Positions 28,970 to 36,930 of a stretch of 41,506 bases of DNA are shown piece by piece. This DNA is from Bacteroidaceae bacterium (GTDB lineage: Bacteria; Bacteroidota; Bacteroidia; Bacteroidales; Bacteroidaceae). Position 1 is the stretch's first letter, and each line of letters begins with the position of its first letter. Below the pieces are notes generated by a model. It ran no database searches. It worked only from the letters and a program-made list of their open reading frames with translations, and was not told the DNA's origin. Location of the stretch: contig JAKSLT010000017.1 in assembly GCA_024401055.1 (NCBI GenBank), positions 1-41,506 of the forward strand, in the 5' to 3' direction. Both the position numbers and the translations under genes were made by a program.

Positions 28970-31339
28970 TCAAATGCTGAGCAATTTGTCGATGATGTCG
29001 TTGATGGCGTCATTTACATCATCGTCATCTTCTTCGGGTAGGGCTATGGCGTCGGGGTCAACATACAGCGAGTCGGGCATAAGGCCTTCGGGGCGGGAAA
29101 ACTTCTCTCCCGTGGTGTAGCCCAGTACAGCGTTGCCAAAGACCTTCTTCATGTAGTTTGCCCATATAGGCAGGGCCACTGTGGCGCCTTGGCCTTCGGC
29201 AGTCGTATTGAAGTGGATGTCGCGGTCGTCACCGCCAACCCAGCATGCCGTCACGAGGCGCGGCACGTAGCCCACAAACCAACCGTCGGAGTTGGAGGTG
29301 GTGGTACCCGTCTTGCCCGCAATCTCGCCGTTGAAGCCGTAGGCGCCGCGCAGGCGCTGGCCGGTGCCTTGGTTGACCACGGCCTGCAGCATGTCGGTCA
29401 TGTTGTAGGCTGTCAGTTCTGAGAATACCTGATGGAGGCGGGGCTCAAAGCGAGCGATGACATGGCCGTTTGCATCCTCAATGCGGCTGACGAGAATAGG
29501 CGCGGCCTGCATACCCTCGTTGGCGAACGCCGTGTAGGCGGATGCGAGCTCGGCCACGGTGATGTCGCAGGTGCCCAGACATAGGGAAATCGAGGGGTGG
29601 ATGCTGGGGTTGGCCACGTTCATGTTCCACAGCAGTTCGCGCAGTCGCCGTCCCGTCGGGTCAACGGCATTCATTACCTCCGCCGTCACCCAGTTGTTGG
29701 ATTGCGAGATACCCCATTTCAGACTAACCGGCTCGCCGTATCTGGCGCGCGAGCCATTGCGGGGCGTCCATGTGTCGTTCGTGCCGGCCACGGCGTAAGT
29801 ATGCTGGGCGTTTATCACCTGGTCGTCGGGCCTTTTGCCGTCTTCCAGCGCGAGGGAATAGACGAAGGGCTTCATGGTGGAGCCCACCTGCCTGCGCCCC
29901 TGCATGCACATGTCATATTGGAAAGCGGAGTAGTCTATGCCGCCCACGTAGGCTTTCACAAACCCCGTCTGCGGGTCCATGCTCATCATGCCGGCGCGCA
30001 GGAAGGATTTGTAGTAGCGTATGGAGTCCATCGGCGTCATCACCGTGTCGCGCATGCCGTGGTAGGTGAATACCGACATGGAGATGGGCGTGCGGAACGA
30101 ACCGTCTATCTCGCTCTCCGAGTAGCCGTCGTTTTTAAGGACGCGGTAACGCTCGCTCTGTCTCTTGGCGCGGTCGAGCGCCTTCATCATAGCCTCATGG
30201 TTGAGACCCGTATAGGGGAAGTTGGCGTCCGTGGCCTTGCGCCGGAAGAAGAGGGGCTGCAGCTGGTTCGCCATGTGGTTGTAAACGGCCTCTTCGGCAT
30301 AGCGCTGCATGCGCGAGTCGATGGTGGTGTAGAATTTCAGGCCGTCCGTGTAAAGGTCCCATGCCGAACCGTCGGCCTTGAAGTTCTTGTTGCACCAGCC
30401 GTACAGCGGGTCTTGTTCCCATGCCAGCGAGTCGGCGTAGAACTGCTGATATTGCCACGAGGCATACTTGCTGCGGTTGGGCTTCTCCGCGTTCACGATT
30501 TGGCGGATGCGCTCACGCAGATAAGTGGCCAAGCCCTCCTTATGGTCAATGCGGTGGAAGCGGCTCATGTCCAGCGCGTCCTGGGAATAAGAGTTGCACT
30601 CTTCCGCCGTGATGTAGCCGCACTTCTCCATCTGCGCCAACACCACGTTGCGACGTTCCTTGCAGCGCTCCGGTCGCGTGATGGGATTATAGTACGACGG
30701 ATTCTTACACATCCCCACCAGCAGCGCCGCCTCGCTCAGCGTGAGGTCGTGGGGCGACTTCGCAAAATACACGTTCGCGGCCGTCTTGATGCCCACGGCA
30801 TTGTGGAGAAAGTCAAAGTGATTAAGATAGAGCGTGATAATCTCATCCTTCGTAAACTGTCTTTCCAGCTCCACGGCTATAACCCATTCAATAGGCTTCT
30901 GCAGCGCGCGTTCCAAGGGATTGGAAGCTACGTCCGTGTAGAGCTGCTTTGCCAGCTGCTGCGTGATGGTGCTGCCGCCGCCTGCCGATTTCTGGCGCAG
31001 AATGCCGCGCTTCACTACGGCGCGCATCAGAGCCTTGGCGTCAATGCCCGAGTGCTCATAGAAACGCTCGTCCTCCGTGGCCACGAGGGCACGGATGATG
31101 AAGGGCGAAATGCTGTCGTAGTCGGCCAGCACGCGGTTCTCATTCCTGCTCCACGTGCCCAGCAGCTCCCCGTCGTCAGAGATAATCTGCGAGGCAAAAC
31201 GGTTGATGGGACTCTGTATTTCCGCCATGTCCGGCATATAGCCTATCCACCCCTTGCGTATGGCCATGAACATGGCACACGCAAAGAGAAAAGAGCCAAT
31301 GAGCAAGGCCCACATTATAATGATAAAACGTCGCTGCAT
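28970..31339 (-). CDS. Class A penicillin-binding protein (transglycosylase/transpeptidase)
   Basis: Bifunctional peptidoglycan synthase of the PBP1A type. I start it at ATG 31339 (789 residues), because the open frame upstream is made of promoter-like repeats. A membrane anchor (5-26) is followed by the GT51 domain: ATEDERFYEH (catalytic E89) and GGGSTITQQLAKQLY. The transpeptidase has SxxK at S487-K490 (GSTMKP), SxN at S547-N549 and KTGTT at 676-680. The acidic C-terminal tail (EEDDDDVNDAINDIIDKLL) is unremarkable. It is the first gene of a unit with kdsB and the MORN gene, transcribed from a promoter within the repeat block at 31366-31567. Confidence 0.95.
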   Translation of the reverse strand: MQRRFIIIMWALLIGSFLFACAMFMAIRKGWIGYMPDMAEIQSPINRFASQIISDDGELLGTWSRNENRVLADYDSISPFIIRALVATEDERFYEHSGIDAKALMRAVVKRGILRQKSAGGGSTITQQLAKQLYTDVASNPLERALQKPIEWVIAVELERQFTKDEIITLYLNHFDFLHNAVGIKTAANVYFAKSPHDLTLSEAALLVGMCKNPSYYNPITRPERCKERRNVVLAQMEKCGYITAEECNSYSQDALDMSRFHRIDHKEGLATYLRERIRQIVNAEKPNRSKYASWQYQQFYADSLAWEQDPLYGWCNKNFKADGSAWDLYTDGLKFYTTIDSRMQRYAEEAVYNHMANQLQPLFFRRKATDANFPYTGLNHEAMMKALDRAKRQSERYRVLKNDGYSESEIDGSFRTPISMSVFTYHGMRDTVMTPMDSIRYYKSFLRAGMMSMDPQTGFVKAYVGGIDYSAFQYDMCMQGRRQVGSTMKPFVYSLALEDGKRPDDQVINAQHTYAVAGTNDTWTPRNGSRARYGEPVSLKWGISQSNNWVTAEVMNAVDPTGRRLRELLWNMNVANPSIHPSISLCLGTCDITVAELASAYTAFANEGMQAAPILVSRIEDANGHVIARFEPRLHQVFSELTAYNMTDMLQAVVNQGTGQRLRGAYGFNGEIAGKTGTTTSNSDGWFVGYVPRLVTACWVGGDDRDIHFNTTAEGQGATVALPIWANYMKKVFGNAVLGYTTGEKFSRPEGLMPDSLYVDPDAIALPEEDDDDVNDAINDIIDKLLSI

Positions 31340-31365
31340 ATAATCCAACGGACATAAATTCGCGA

Positions 31366-31396
31366 CAAAGTTACAAATAAGTGAGCGAAAAACAAA
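31366..31396 (-). promoter_or_regulatory. Predicted promoter of the penicillin-binding protein unit
   Basis: On the minus strand TTTG (31396-31393), a 19-base gap and TAACTTTG (31373-31366) fit the consensus. It coincides with the copy of the triplicated unit nearest the gene. The start would be about 10-20 bases before the ATG at 31339. Confidence 0.7.
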
Positions 31397-31567
31397 GGAA
31401 AACCCCGTTTTTCTTTGCTTTTCCGAGCGAAAGTAACTTGGGACGTAGTCCAGAGTTACAAATAAGTGAGCGAAAAACAAAGGCCCCCCTTCTTTTCTTA
31501 ACTTTTCCGGACGGGAGTATCTAAAAACGAAGTTTAGAGTTACAAAAAAACGAGAGAATGGCAAAGG
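31369..31567 (-). repeat. Triplicated promoter-like unit
   Basis: Thirty-base units at 31369-31398 and 31454-31483 are identical (AGTTACAAATAAGTGAGCGA then AAAACAAAGG on the plus strand). A third at 31538-31567 is diverged. The spacing is 85 and 84. On the minus strand each reads CCTTTG, 19 bases, TAACT, that is a -33 box and most of a -7 box. Confidence 0.85.
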
Positions 31568-31669
31568 AGTCTCTCGCTGTTCTTCTTTTTAACGGATATA
31601 AGGAGGTTAAAAACGAGGTTTTAGGGTAAAGTGTTTGCCGGGAAGAATCAAGAATGACCTCAGTTCGGG

Positions 31670-31741
31670 ATAAGCCTTCTAAAACAGTGCAGACTGTCCG
31701 TTATTCTCTACCGCGAATCCCCGCGGGGCGGGAAGGCTTAT
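31670..31741. other. Potential three-way-junction RNA/DNA structure
   Basis: Outer arms ATAAGCCTTC (31670-31679) and GAAGGCTTAT (31732-31741) enclose hairpins CAGT-GCAG-ACTG (31685-31696) and CCGCG-AATCCC-CGCGG (31711-31726). Neither strand shows a T-run or a clear promoter, so direction and type are unknown. Confidence 0.45.
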
Positions 31742-31870
31742 TGTCTAATATCAGAGAGTCCGTTAAAACTTCAATCTCAACCAATTATTTGCGTATTAAC
31801 TCGTAAAAAGACGAGGAGTTTATCCCTGCCGGAGGTAAGTGGTTGTTCTTAGTCGGCATTTAGTCATCAT

Positions 31871-31961
31871 GGCCACAGCTGTGACGCATACTTGGCCACA
31901 GTAGTGACCGATACTTGGCCACAGCTGTGACGCATACTTGGCCACAGCTGTGGCCAAGACG
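31871..31961. repeat. 23-bp tandem array of CCACAGCTGTGG palindromes
   Basis: Units start at 31871, 31894, 31917 and 31940, each GGCCACAGCTGTGACGCATA then CTT or a close variant (GGCCACAGTAGTGACCGATA). The last unit ends in the full palindrome TTGGCCACAGCTGTGGCCAA. The core CCACA-GC-TGTGG has the same outline as CCACA-AT-TGTGG and CACA-TA-TGTG at 19732-19815. Confidence 0.9.
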
Positions 31962-32085
31962 ACGATGTCGGCGAAAGCGTGTACTGCAAGGCCGTAATCG
32001 GCTTGCCGCTTGCCTATGTATGCGGGAATTTGCAAACCTTGAATGATAAGACTTCTCCTGAACTGAGGTAAGAATGGCAACTCAT

Positions 32086-32652
32086 TCACTCCTCGTAAAT
32101 GTGTTTTTCGCACAGGCGTGAAGCGCAATAGCCGACGAGGGCGCCGAAGAGGATGCCTGCGAGAATGTCGGTGACATAGTGGACGCCGAGGTAGAGGCGC
32201 GTCCAACTGTTTACGGCGACATAGAGGACGAGGAGGATGGTGACCCAGCGCTTGCGGATGAGTCTGCCCAAGAAGACGGCGAGTGCGCACGTGTTGGCGG
32301 CATGGCTTGAGAAGAAACCGTAGGGGCCGCCGCGATAACCGCGGACGATGCGGACGATGCCCTCGAGGGCGGGCTCGTGGGTAGGACGCAGACGATGGAA
32401 GAGGGGTTTGCAGAGGTGGCTGCTCACTTGGTCTGCCACAAGAATGCAGAGGGCTGCGCCGAGAAGGATGAAGAGAAGGGAGGTGAGGGCCTTTTTCTTT
32501 TCGTGGAATGCCGCGTGTTGCTTTTGGATGAGAACGAGGAGCAGCAGGGCATAGAGGGGCAGCCACGTCAGGGGCTTGGTGAGAACGAGAACGATGGTGT
32601 CGAGCCAGGGTTGCCCCATGTGGTTGAAGAATAGGGTGAGTGTGGTGTCCAT
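32086..32652 (-). CDS. PAP2-family membrane phosphatase
   Basis: Membrane phosphatase of the type 2 phosphatidic acid phosphatase superfamily; members act on lipid phosphates such as undecaprenyl pyrophosphate. The 188-residue protein has five or six helices. The three active-site motifs are present: KPLFHRLRP (K-x6-RP), SSHAANT (in place of the usual PSGH) and TRLYLGVHYVTD (R-x5-H-x3-D). It is the last gene of the Bat-type minus-strand run, 94 bases after the BatD-BatE gene; the spacer holds part of a GC-rich element. The substrate is not determined. Confidence 0.9.
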   Translation of the reverse strand: MDTTLTLFFNHMGQPWLDTIVLVLTKPLTWLPLYALLLLVLIQKQHAAFHEKKKALTSLLFILLGAALCILVADQVSSHLCKPLFHRLRPTHEPALEGIVRIVRGYRGGPYGFFSSHAANTCALAVFLGRLIRKRWVTILLVLYVAVNSWTRLYLGVHYVTDILAGILFGALVGYCASRLCEKHIYEE

Positions 32653-32662
32653 GGGGAAATTT

Positions 32663-32726
32663 CCTTCTCCCTAACAGGTGGGGGGCAAAGAGCCTTAGAC
32701 AACTTTGTCGGGGAGGGGCCTGGGGA
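32663..32726. repeat. GC-rich palindromic element, partial copy before the PAP2 gene
   Basis: CCTTCTCCCTAACAGGTGGG to GTCGGGGAGGGGCCTGGGGA matches the right arm of the 18821-18993 element (CCCTAACAGGGGAGGGG ... GACGGGGAGAGGCTGGGG). The left arm is absent. Confidence 0.7.
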
Positions 32727-32746
32727 GTGACTTTGGTTTGTTTTTT

Positions 32747-35134
32747 TTATTGGGCTACTGTCTCGAGTGCTTTTTTCTGGATCCACACGCTGTGCCCGTC
32801 GGGCAGGCGGACTTCCGTCCAGTCTTTTCCGTAGGAGGAGGTGATGTTTACGAGGGTGCCGGCGTGAAGGGTGAGTGCGGGTTTGGTACGGGCCACGGGT
32901 GAGTCGTAGCAGGGGGCTTCGTCGGCGGTGATAACGGCCTGGTTGTTTAATCGGCGGTCGCGGTGCTGGCGCAGGGCGAAGACGTTGACGGTGAGGAAGA
33001 GGAGGAGGGCTGCGATGCCGAGGTAAAAGGCGGCGCGGCGGATGTATTTGTTGACACTGTGGCGGAAGGTGACGATGCTGGCAAGGAGCGCGATGAAGAG
33101 TAGGAGGGCTATGGCGAGCCATGAGGAGTAGCTGCGTGAGGTGCGCAGGCTGCGGAGCCATGTGGTGAAGAACATCTCCTGAGGTGTGTTGAAGCGGTCT
33201 TCGAGGTGGGTCTGTACGAGGGCGAGATTGTAGCGTGCGTCTTCATGACCGGGGTCGTGCCATAGGGCGCGGGAATAGGCGAGCACGGCCTTGGCATTTT
33301 CCTTGAGGCGATAGGCTTCATTGCCGGCGTTGTAGCAGCTGTCGGCGGTTAATGCGGACGCTGCTGTTAAGGTGGGTAATGTGGATAATGTGGGTAATGC
33401 AGACGCTGCGGTTAAGGTGGAGAATGTGGGGAGGATGAGGAATAGGAATGTGATGAGTAGTCGTCGTGCGTCGTTCATGGCTTGCTTGAGGTTTTCGGGG
33501 CTTGCGGCATCGGGGGCGAAGCGTCGGGAGAGAATTTCTTCGGCTTGCTCGGGAGGCGTGGCGGCTGCCTGGAAGGCTTGCTCGAGGGCGGCATAGAAGG
33601 CGCGGGCATTGCGCTGGTGCAGGGCTTCCTCGGCTGCGGCGAGGTGCTTGTTGCGCTGGTGACTGCTTTGCTGCCAACGGGTGCGGAGCTGCCTGGCGAT
33701 GGGCATTCTTAGCATGAGGCCGGCGAGCCACGCGAGTGCAGCGAAGAGGAGGAGAAGAAGAAGATAGAGGGGGTAGGTGAGGGTGTGGCTGCGAGCGGCT
33801 TGGGTATGGTCGGGGCGGATGGTGCTCTGGCGCAGGGCAAGCTCGCGCTCTACGTCCTCGCGGGAACGCTGGCCTTTCTTGACGTGGAGCTGCGTGGCGG
33901 GGATATTGACGGTGCGGTAGGCTCCGGAGGCTATGTCGAAGTAGATGAATTTAGTGGCGGGGATGGTGAAGTCGCCTTCTTCGCGGGGCACGAAGGTGTA
34001 GTCGAAGGTAATCTTGCCAGAGATGTTGCCGTAGGTGAGGCGGGTAGCGTCTTCGGTCTTGGGGTCGAAGGTGTCGAAAGACTTGGGGAAGATGACGGCG
34101 GGGGCTTGTATGAGCTTCATGTTGCCTTGTCCGCTGACGGTGATGCGATATGTGGCGATGTCGTTAGTGGCGGGGGCTGGGGTGAGAAGTTTGCCTTCTG
34201 CCGTGAGGGTGCCAACTCCGCCGCTGAAGCCTGCTGGGCGGGGTACGGGAAGCGGCCGCACGTTGAAACTGACGCCGTCGGTGCTGCGGGTTACTTTGGA
34301 GGAGAGTGTGCCGCCACCATTGAAGAAGGCGTCAAGTGGGTCTATGTGTGGGTCGTTTTGTAGGACGCTGCACTCGGTGATGAGGGGCGGGAGCGTGAGT
34401 GTGCCGCTCTGCTGGGGGAAGGCGACATACTGCATGAAAGTGTAAACACGGTATGTGGCGCCGCCTATGGTCTCGAAGGACGGCTGGAGGTTGGAGGGGA
34501 GTTCTACTTCCTGCGTCCAGAAGCCTTTCATCTCGGGCTTGTTGTGGGGCAAGACGTTGGAGAGGGCAACACCGGCGCGAGCATATACTTTATAGGTGAC
34601 GGAAACGGGCTCTTGCTCGTAGAGGTTGGTCTTGGATGTGATGCAGCGCACGAAGAGGTCGCGCTGGGTGACGGAGCGTGCTGTGCGGAGATGTTCTTCA
34701 TCGGAGGTGGATGAGGAACTGCGTGGGGGCGCTGACGGCGTGCCCCCGGAGGTGACGTTGATAGTGGCTGCTGTGGCCTGGAGGGTGCGTCCGCCGGCCT
34801 TCACTGTGGGGCGGGGCAGGGCGAGGCGGCCCGTGCGGCGGGCCTGCAGGATGTAAGTGTAGGTGATGCTGGACGATGAGCTGTGCTTGCCGTTTACCCA
34901 TTGCGTGCTGCTGAAGGTGCTGGTGGAAGGACCGGCAAGTATTTCAAAGTCGGCGCTGGAGGGGCAGTGGAATTCGGAAACGTCGTCGGTGGAGATGACG
35001 TACTGCACGCGGAAACTCTCCTGCTGACCTGTGGATGCAGGAGCCTGCGTCTTGAACGTCTGGCTCATGGCGCAGAGAGAGGATATGAGGAACAGGAAGG
35101 CGCAAAGTAGAGCGCGGGAAATGGATGAGTGCAT
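32747..35134 (-). CDS. BatD-BatE fusion protein
   Basis: Envelope protein of the aerotolerance (Bat) system, 795 residues, made of two usually separate proteins. BatD part (1-~550): signal peptide, repeated immunoglobulin-like beta domains (the family's 'protein BatD' fold) and a transmembrane helix at ~453-475. BatE part (from M553): an intact signal-peptide-like start (MNDARRLLITFLFLILPTFS), a TPR region (ADSCYNAGNEAYRLKENAKA onward), two helices (~671-692, 700-720) and a C-terminal SH3-like domain (~733-795). The former BatE start M553 lies at 33478. The joint also contains a repeat-derived segment (TAASALPTLSTLPTLTAASA). One chain, two chains by internal initiation, or signal-peptidase cleavage are all possible. 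It is 30 bases after the BatB-BatC gene. Confidence 0.85.
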   Translation of the reverse strand: MHSSISRALLCAFLFLISSLCAMSQTFKTQAPASTGQQESFRVQYVISTDDVSEFHCPSSADFEILAGPSTSTFSSTQWVNGKHSSSSSITYTYILQARRTGRLALPRPTVKAGGRTLQATAATINVTSGGTPSAPPRSSSSTSDEEHLRTARSVTQRDLFVRCITSKTNLYEQEPVSVTYKVYARAGVALSNVLPHNKPEMKGFWTQEVELPSNLQPSFETIGGATYRVYTFMQYVAFPQQSGTLTLPPLITECSVLQNDPHIDPLDAFFNGGGTLSSKVTRSTDGVSFNVRPLPVPRPAGFSGGVGTLTAEGKLLTPAPATNDIATYRITVSGQGNMKLIQAPAVIFPKSFDTFDPKTEDATRLTYGNISGKITFDYTFVPREEGDFTIPATKFIYFDIASGAYRTVNIPATQLHVKKGQRSREDVERELALRQSTIRPDHTQAARSHTLTYPLYLLLLLLFAALAWLAGLMLRMPIARQLRTRWQQSSHQRNKHLAAAEEALHQRNARAFYAALEQAFQAAATPPEQAEEILSRRFAPDAASPENLKQAMNDARRLLITFLFLILPTFSTLTAASALPTLSTLPTLTAASALTADSCYNAGNEAYRLKENAKAVLAYSRALWHDPGHEDARYNLALVQTHLEDRFNTPQEMFFTTWLRSLRTSRSYSSWLAIALLLFIALLASIVTFRHSVNKYIRRAAFYLGIAALLLFLTVNVFALRQHRDRRLNNQAVITADEAPCYDSPVARTKPALTLHAGTLVNITSSYGKDWTEVRLPDGHSVWIQKKALETVAQ
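33348..33430. repeat. 45-bp in-frame repeat at the BatD/BatE joint
   Basis: AATGCGGACGCTGCTGTTAA then GGTG and AATGCAGACGCTGCGGTTAA then GGTG are 45 bases apart, with GTGGATAATGTGGGTAATG between. On the minus strand this reads GCAGCGTC(T/C)GCATTA, similar to the GCAGCGTCCACATTA of the intergenic repeats at 25326-25408 and 26910-27020. Confidence 0.75.
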
Positions 35135-35164
35135 GGGGAGTGCAGTTGGGAAAGATGGGGCAGC

Positions 35165-36847
35165 CTACCAGTTCTTGATGAGTGCCTTCTGGCGTGGTTG
35201 CTGTTGCTGGAGTTTCTTTCGTGTCTGGTTTTCGGCCTGGCGGGAGAGCTGGAGAAGCTGGTCGGCGTTCTCTTGCGACATTTGGCTGTCGGACTGCTGC
35301 TGGTCTTGCTGGTCGGGATTGTTTTGCCGGTTCTGGTCTTGTGGCTTCTGGTCTTGCTGTTGTTGCTGTTGTTGCTGTTGTTGCTTGTTGTTCTGCTGGT
35401 CTTTCTTCTGTTTCTGCGCCAAAGCCAGATTGTATCGGGTGTCGTTGTCGGAGGGATTGTTGCGAAGGGCTTCCTTGTAGTAGTCAATGGCTTTGTCGTA
35501 CTCCTTTTTCTTGTGATGGATGTAGCCCATGTTGTGGAAAGCCATGGCCTTGACCGTTTTGTTCTTCTCTGTCTTTGCAGCCTCGGCAAACTGCTTGAGG
35601 GCTTCCTGCTGGTTGTCCTCGGCCATGTAGGTGTCGCCCAGGTTGAAGCGGATGCGGCCGTTGCGGGGTTCCGACTGGAGGGCTTGGAGATAGGCTTTCT
35701 CTGCGCCTTTGTAGTCGTGCTTCATGAAGAGGCGGTTGCCTTGCCGCACTTGTCGGTAGGCCGCGGTCTGAGCCTGCGATGCCACTGGGCTGGCGAGGCT
35801 TAGGGCCAGGAGAATGAGCAGGAGGCCGGCGCGATTGAAGATATTTACTTTCTTGAACAGAGGGTTTTTAATAGCCATGATGAAGAATTCGAGAATAAGG
35901 AGGATGAGGGCTATGAGTGCCACGGCCTGAAATTGCTCATCAGCGGCATCATCGCTGGCAGCAATGCTCTCTTTCTGTTGCAGTTGCTTGAGGGCGCTTT
36001 GCAGCTGGTCTTGTGCCATGCTGGTGTTGTCCACGGGGATATACATGCCGCGCCCGGCTTGCGCCACCTCTTTGCCGAGGTCGGCGTTGACGCGGGTAAC
36101 AACCACCTGACCGTCGATGTCGCAGAGCGGGCCTTGCTCTGTGGGGATGGTTCCGCCGTCCTTGCTGCCCACGCCGAGGACATAGACGCGACGGCCGTCT
36201 TTTGCAGCTTTCTTGGCAGCCTCTACGGCACCTTCTTCGTGGTCTTCGCCGTCGGTGATGACGACGATGGCCTTGCCCACGCCTTTTTCCTGTGTGAAAC
36301 TGTTGTTTGCAAGGTCAATGGCTGCGGCGAGGCTGGTGCCTTGCAAGGAAACCATGTTGGCGTTGATGTCGTTCAGGAACATCTTGGCGCTGACGAAATC
36401 GTTGGTGATGGGTAGCAGCGGGTAGGCTTCTCCAGCAAATATGCCGAGGCCCACCTTGTTATCCTTCATACGGTCGATAAGCGTGCTGACGAGGAGCTTG
36501 CTGCGCTCCATGCGCGACGGCTGTATGTCGTTGGACAGCATGGAGTTGCTGACGTCCATCATTATAATTACTTCAATACCTTTCCTTTTGTTCTGCGTGG
36601 TGCCTCCGCCGAGTATCTGGGGGCGTGCCAGCACGAAGATGAGGGCAATGGCGGCGAGGTAGAGAAGGATGCGCTTCAAGAGGGGGCGTATGCGGCTGCG
36701 GTCGGGGGTGAGGCGGTGCAGCAGGGGGATGTCGGCCAGTTTCTTCTCGCGGCGATGCTGCACGAGAAACAGGCCGCAGTCGAGCAACACGGCCAGGACT
36801 ACGACGGCGAGGAGATAGAAGTATTGTGGGTTGGCAAATTGGAACAT
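35165..36847 (-). CDS. BatB-BatC fusion protein
   Basis: Two Bat proteins in one 560-residue frame. BatB part (1-~335): two N-terminal helices (~11-30, 57-75), a von Willebrand factor A domain with a full metal site (DVSNS at 98-102, T171 in QGTSLAAAI, D199 in VITDGED), and a C-terminal helix (~307-325). BatC part (~338-560): a second signal-like helix (RAGLLLILLALSLASPVASQ), four or so TPR units (~363-475) and a Gln-rich tail containing ten successive Gln. In B. fragilis these are separate proteins. The Gln tract (about 35345-35395) is prone to slippage. It lies between BatA (83-base gap) and BatD-BatE (30 bases). Confidence 0.88.
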   Translation of the reverse strand: MFQFANPQYFYLLAVVVLAVLLDCGLFLVQHRREKKLADIPLLHRLTPDRSRIRPLLKRILLYLAAIALIFVLARPQILGGGTTQNKRKGIEVIIMMDVSNSMLSNDIQPSRMERSKLLVSTLIDRMKDNKVGLGIFAGEAYPLLPITNDFVSAKMFLNDINANMVSLQGTSLAAAIDLANNSFTQEKGVGKAIVVITDGEDHEEGAVEAAKKAAKDGRRVYVLGVGSKDGGTIPTEQGPLCDIDGQVVVTRVNADLGKEVAQAGRGMYIPVDNTSMAQDQLQSALKQLQQKESIAASDDAADEQFQAVALIALILLILEFFIMAIKNPLFKKVNIFNRAGLLLILLALSLASPVASQAQTAAYRQVRQGNRLFMKHDYKGAEKAYLQALQSEPRNGRIRFNLGDTYMAEDNQQEALKQFAEAAKTEKNKTVKAMAFHNMGYIHHKKKEYDKAIDYYKEALRNNPSDNDTRYNLALAQKQKKDQQNNKQQQQQQQQQQDQKPQDQNRQNNPDQQDQQQSDSQMSQENADQLLQLSRQAENQTRKKLQQQQPRQKALIKNW

Positions 36848-36930
36848 TGCGGGGGGAGGCTGTTGGGAGACAATGAGGGCTGTTGGGTGGAGGCTATAAA
36901 GAGGCCATTGGGGTTATTCAGGTATTGGGG

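Larger units (their letters stand above)
31340..32085. other. Non-coding region between the PAP2 and penicillin-binding protein genes
   Basis: It has 746 bases with no credible gene. It holds a triplicated promoter-like unit (31369-31567), an element able to form a three-way junction (31670-31741) and a 23-bp tandem palindrome array (31871-31961). The rest, towards the PAP2 stop, shows nothing I can name; no clear terminator is seen after PAP2. Confidence 0.75.

Noticed and set aside
31340-31564. N-terminal 75-residue extension of the penicillin-binding protein
   Set aside because: The extension is translated from the promoter-like repeats and contains repeat-derived peptide; the ATG at 31339 directly precedes the membrane anchor and follows a consensus promoter.
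31871-31961. CRISPR-like array
   Set aside because: Units abut with no unique spacers, the unit is a short palindrome and there are no cas genes.
31820-32566. Minus-strand 248-codon frame overlapping the PAP2 gene
   Set aside because: It is out of frame with the well-supported PAP2 gene, Arg/Pro/His-rich and extends into the tandem array.
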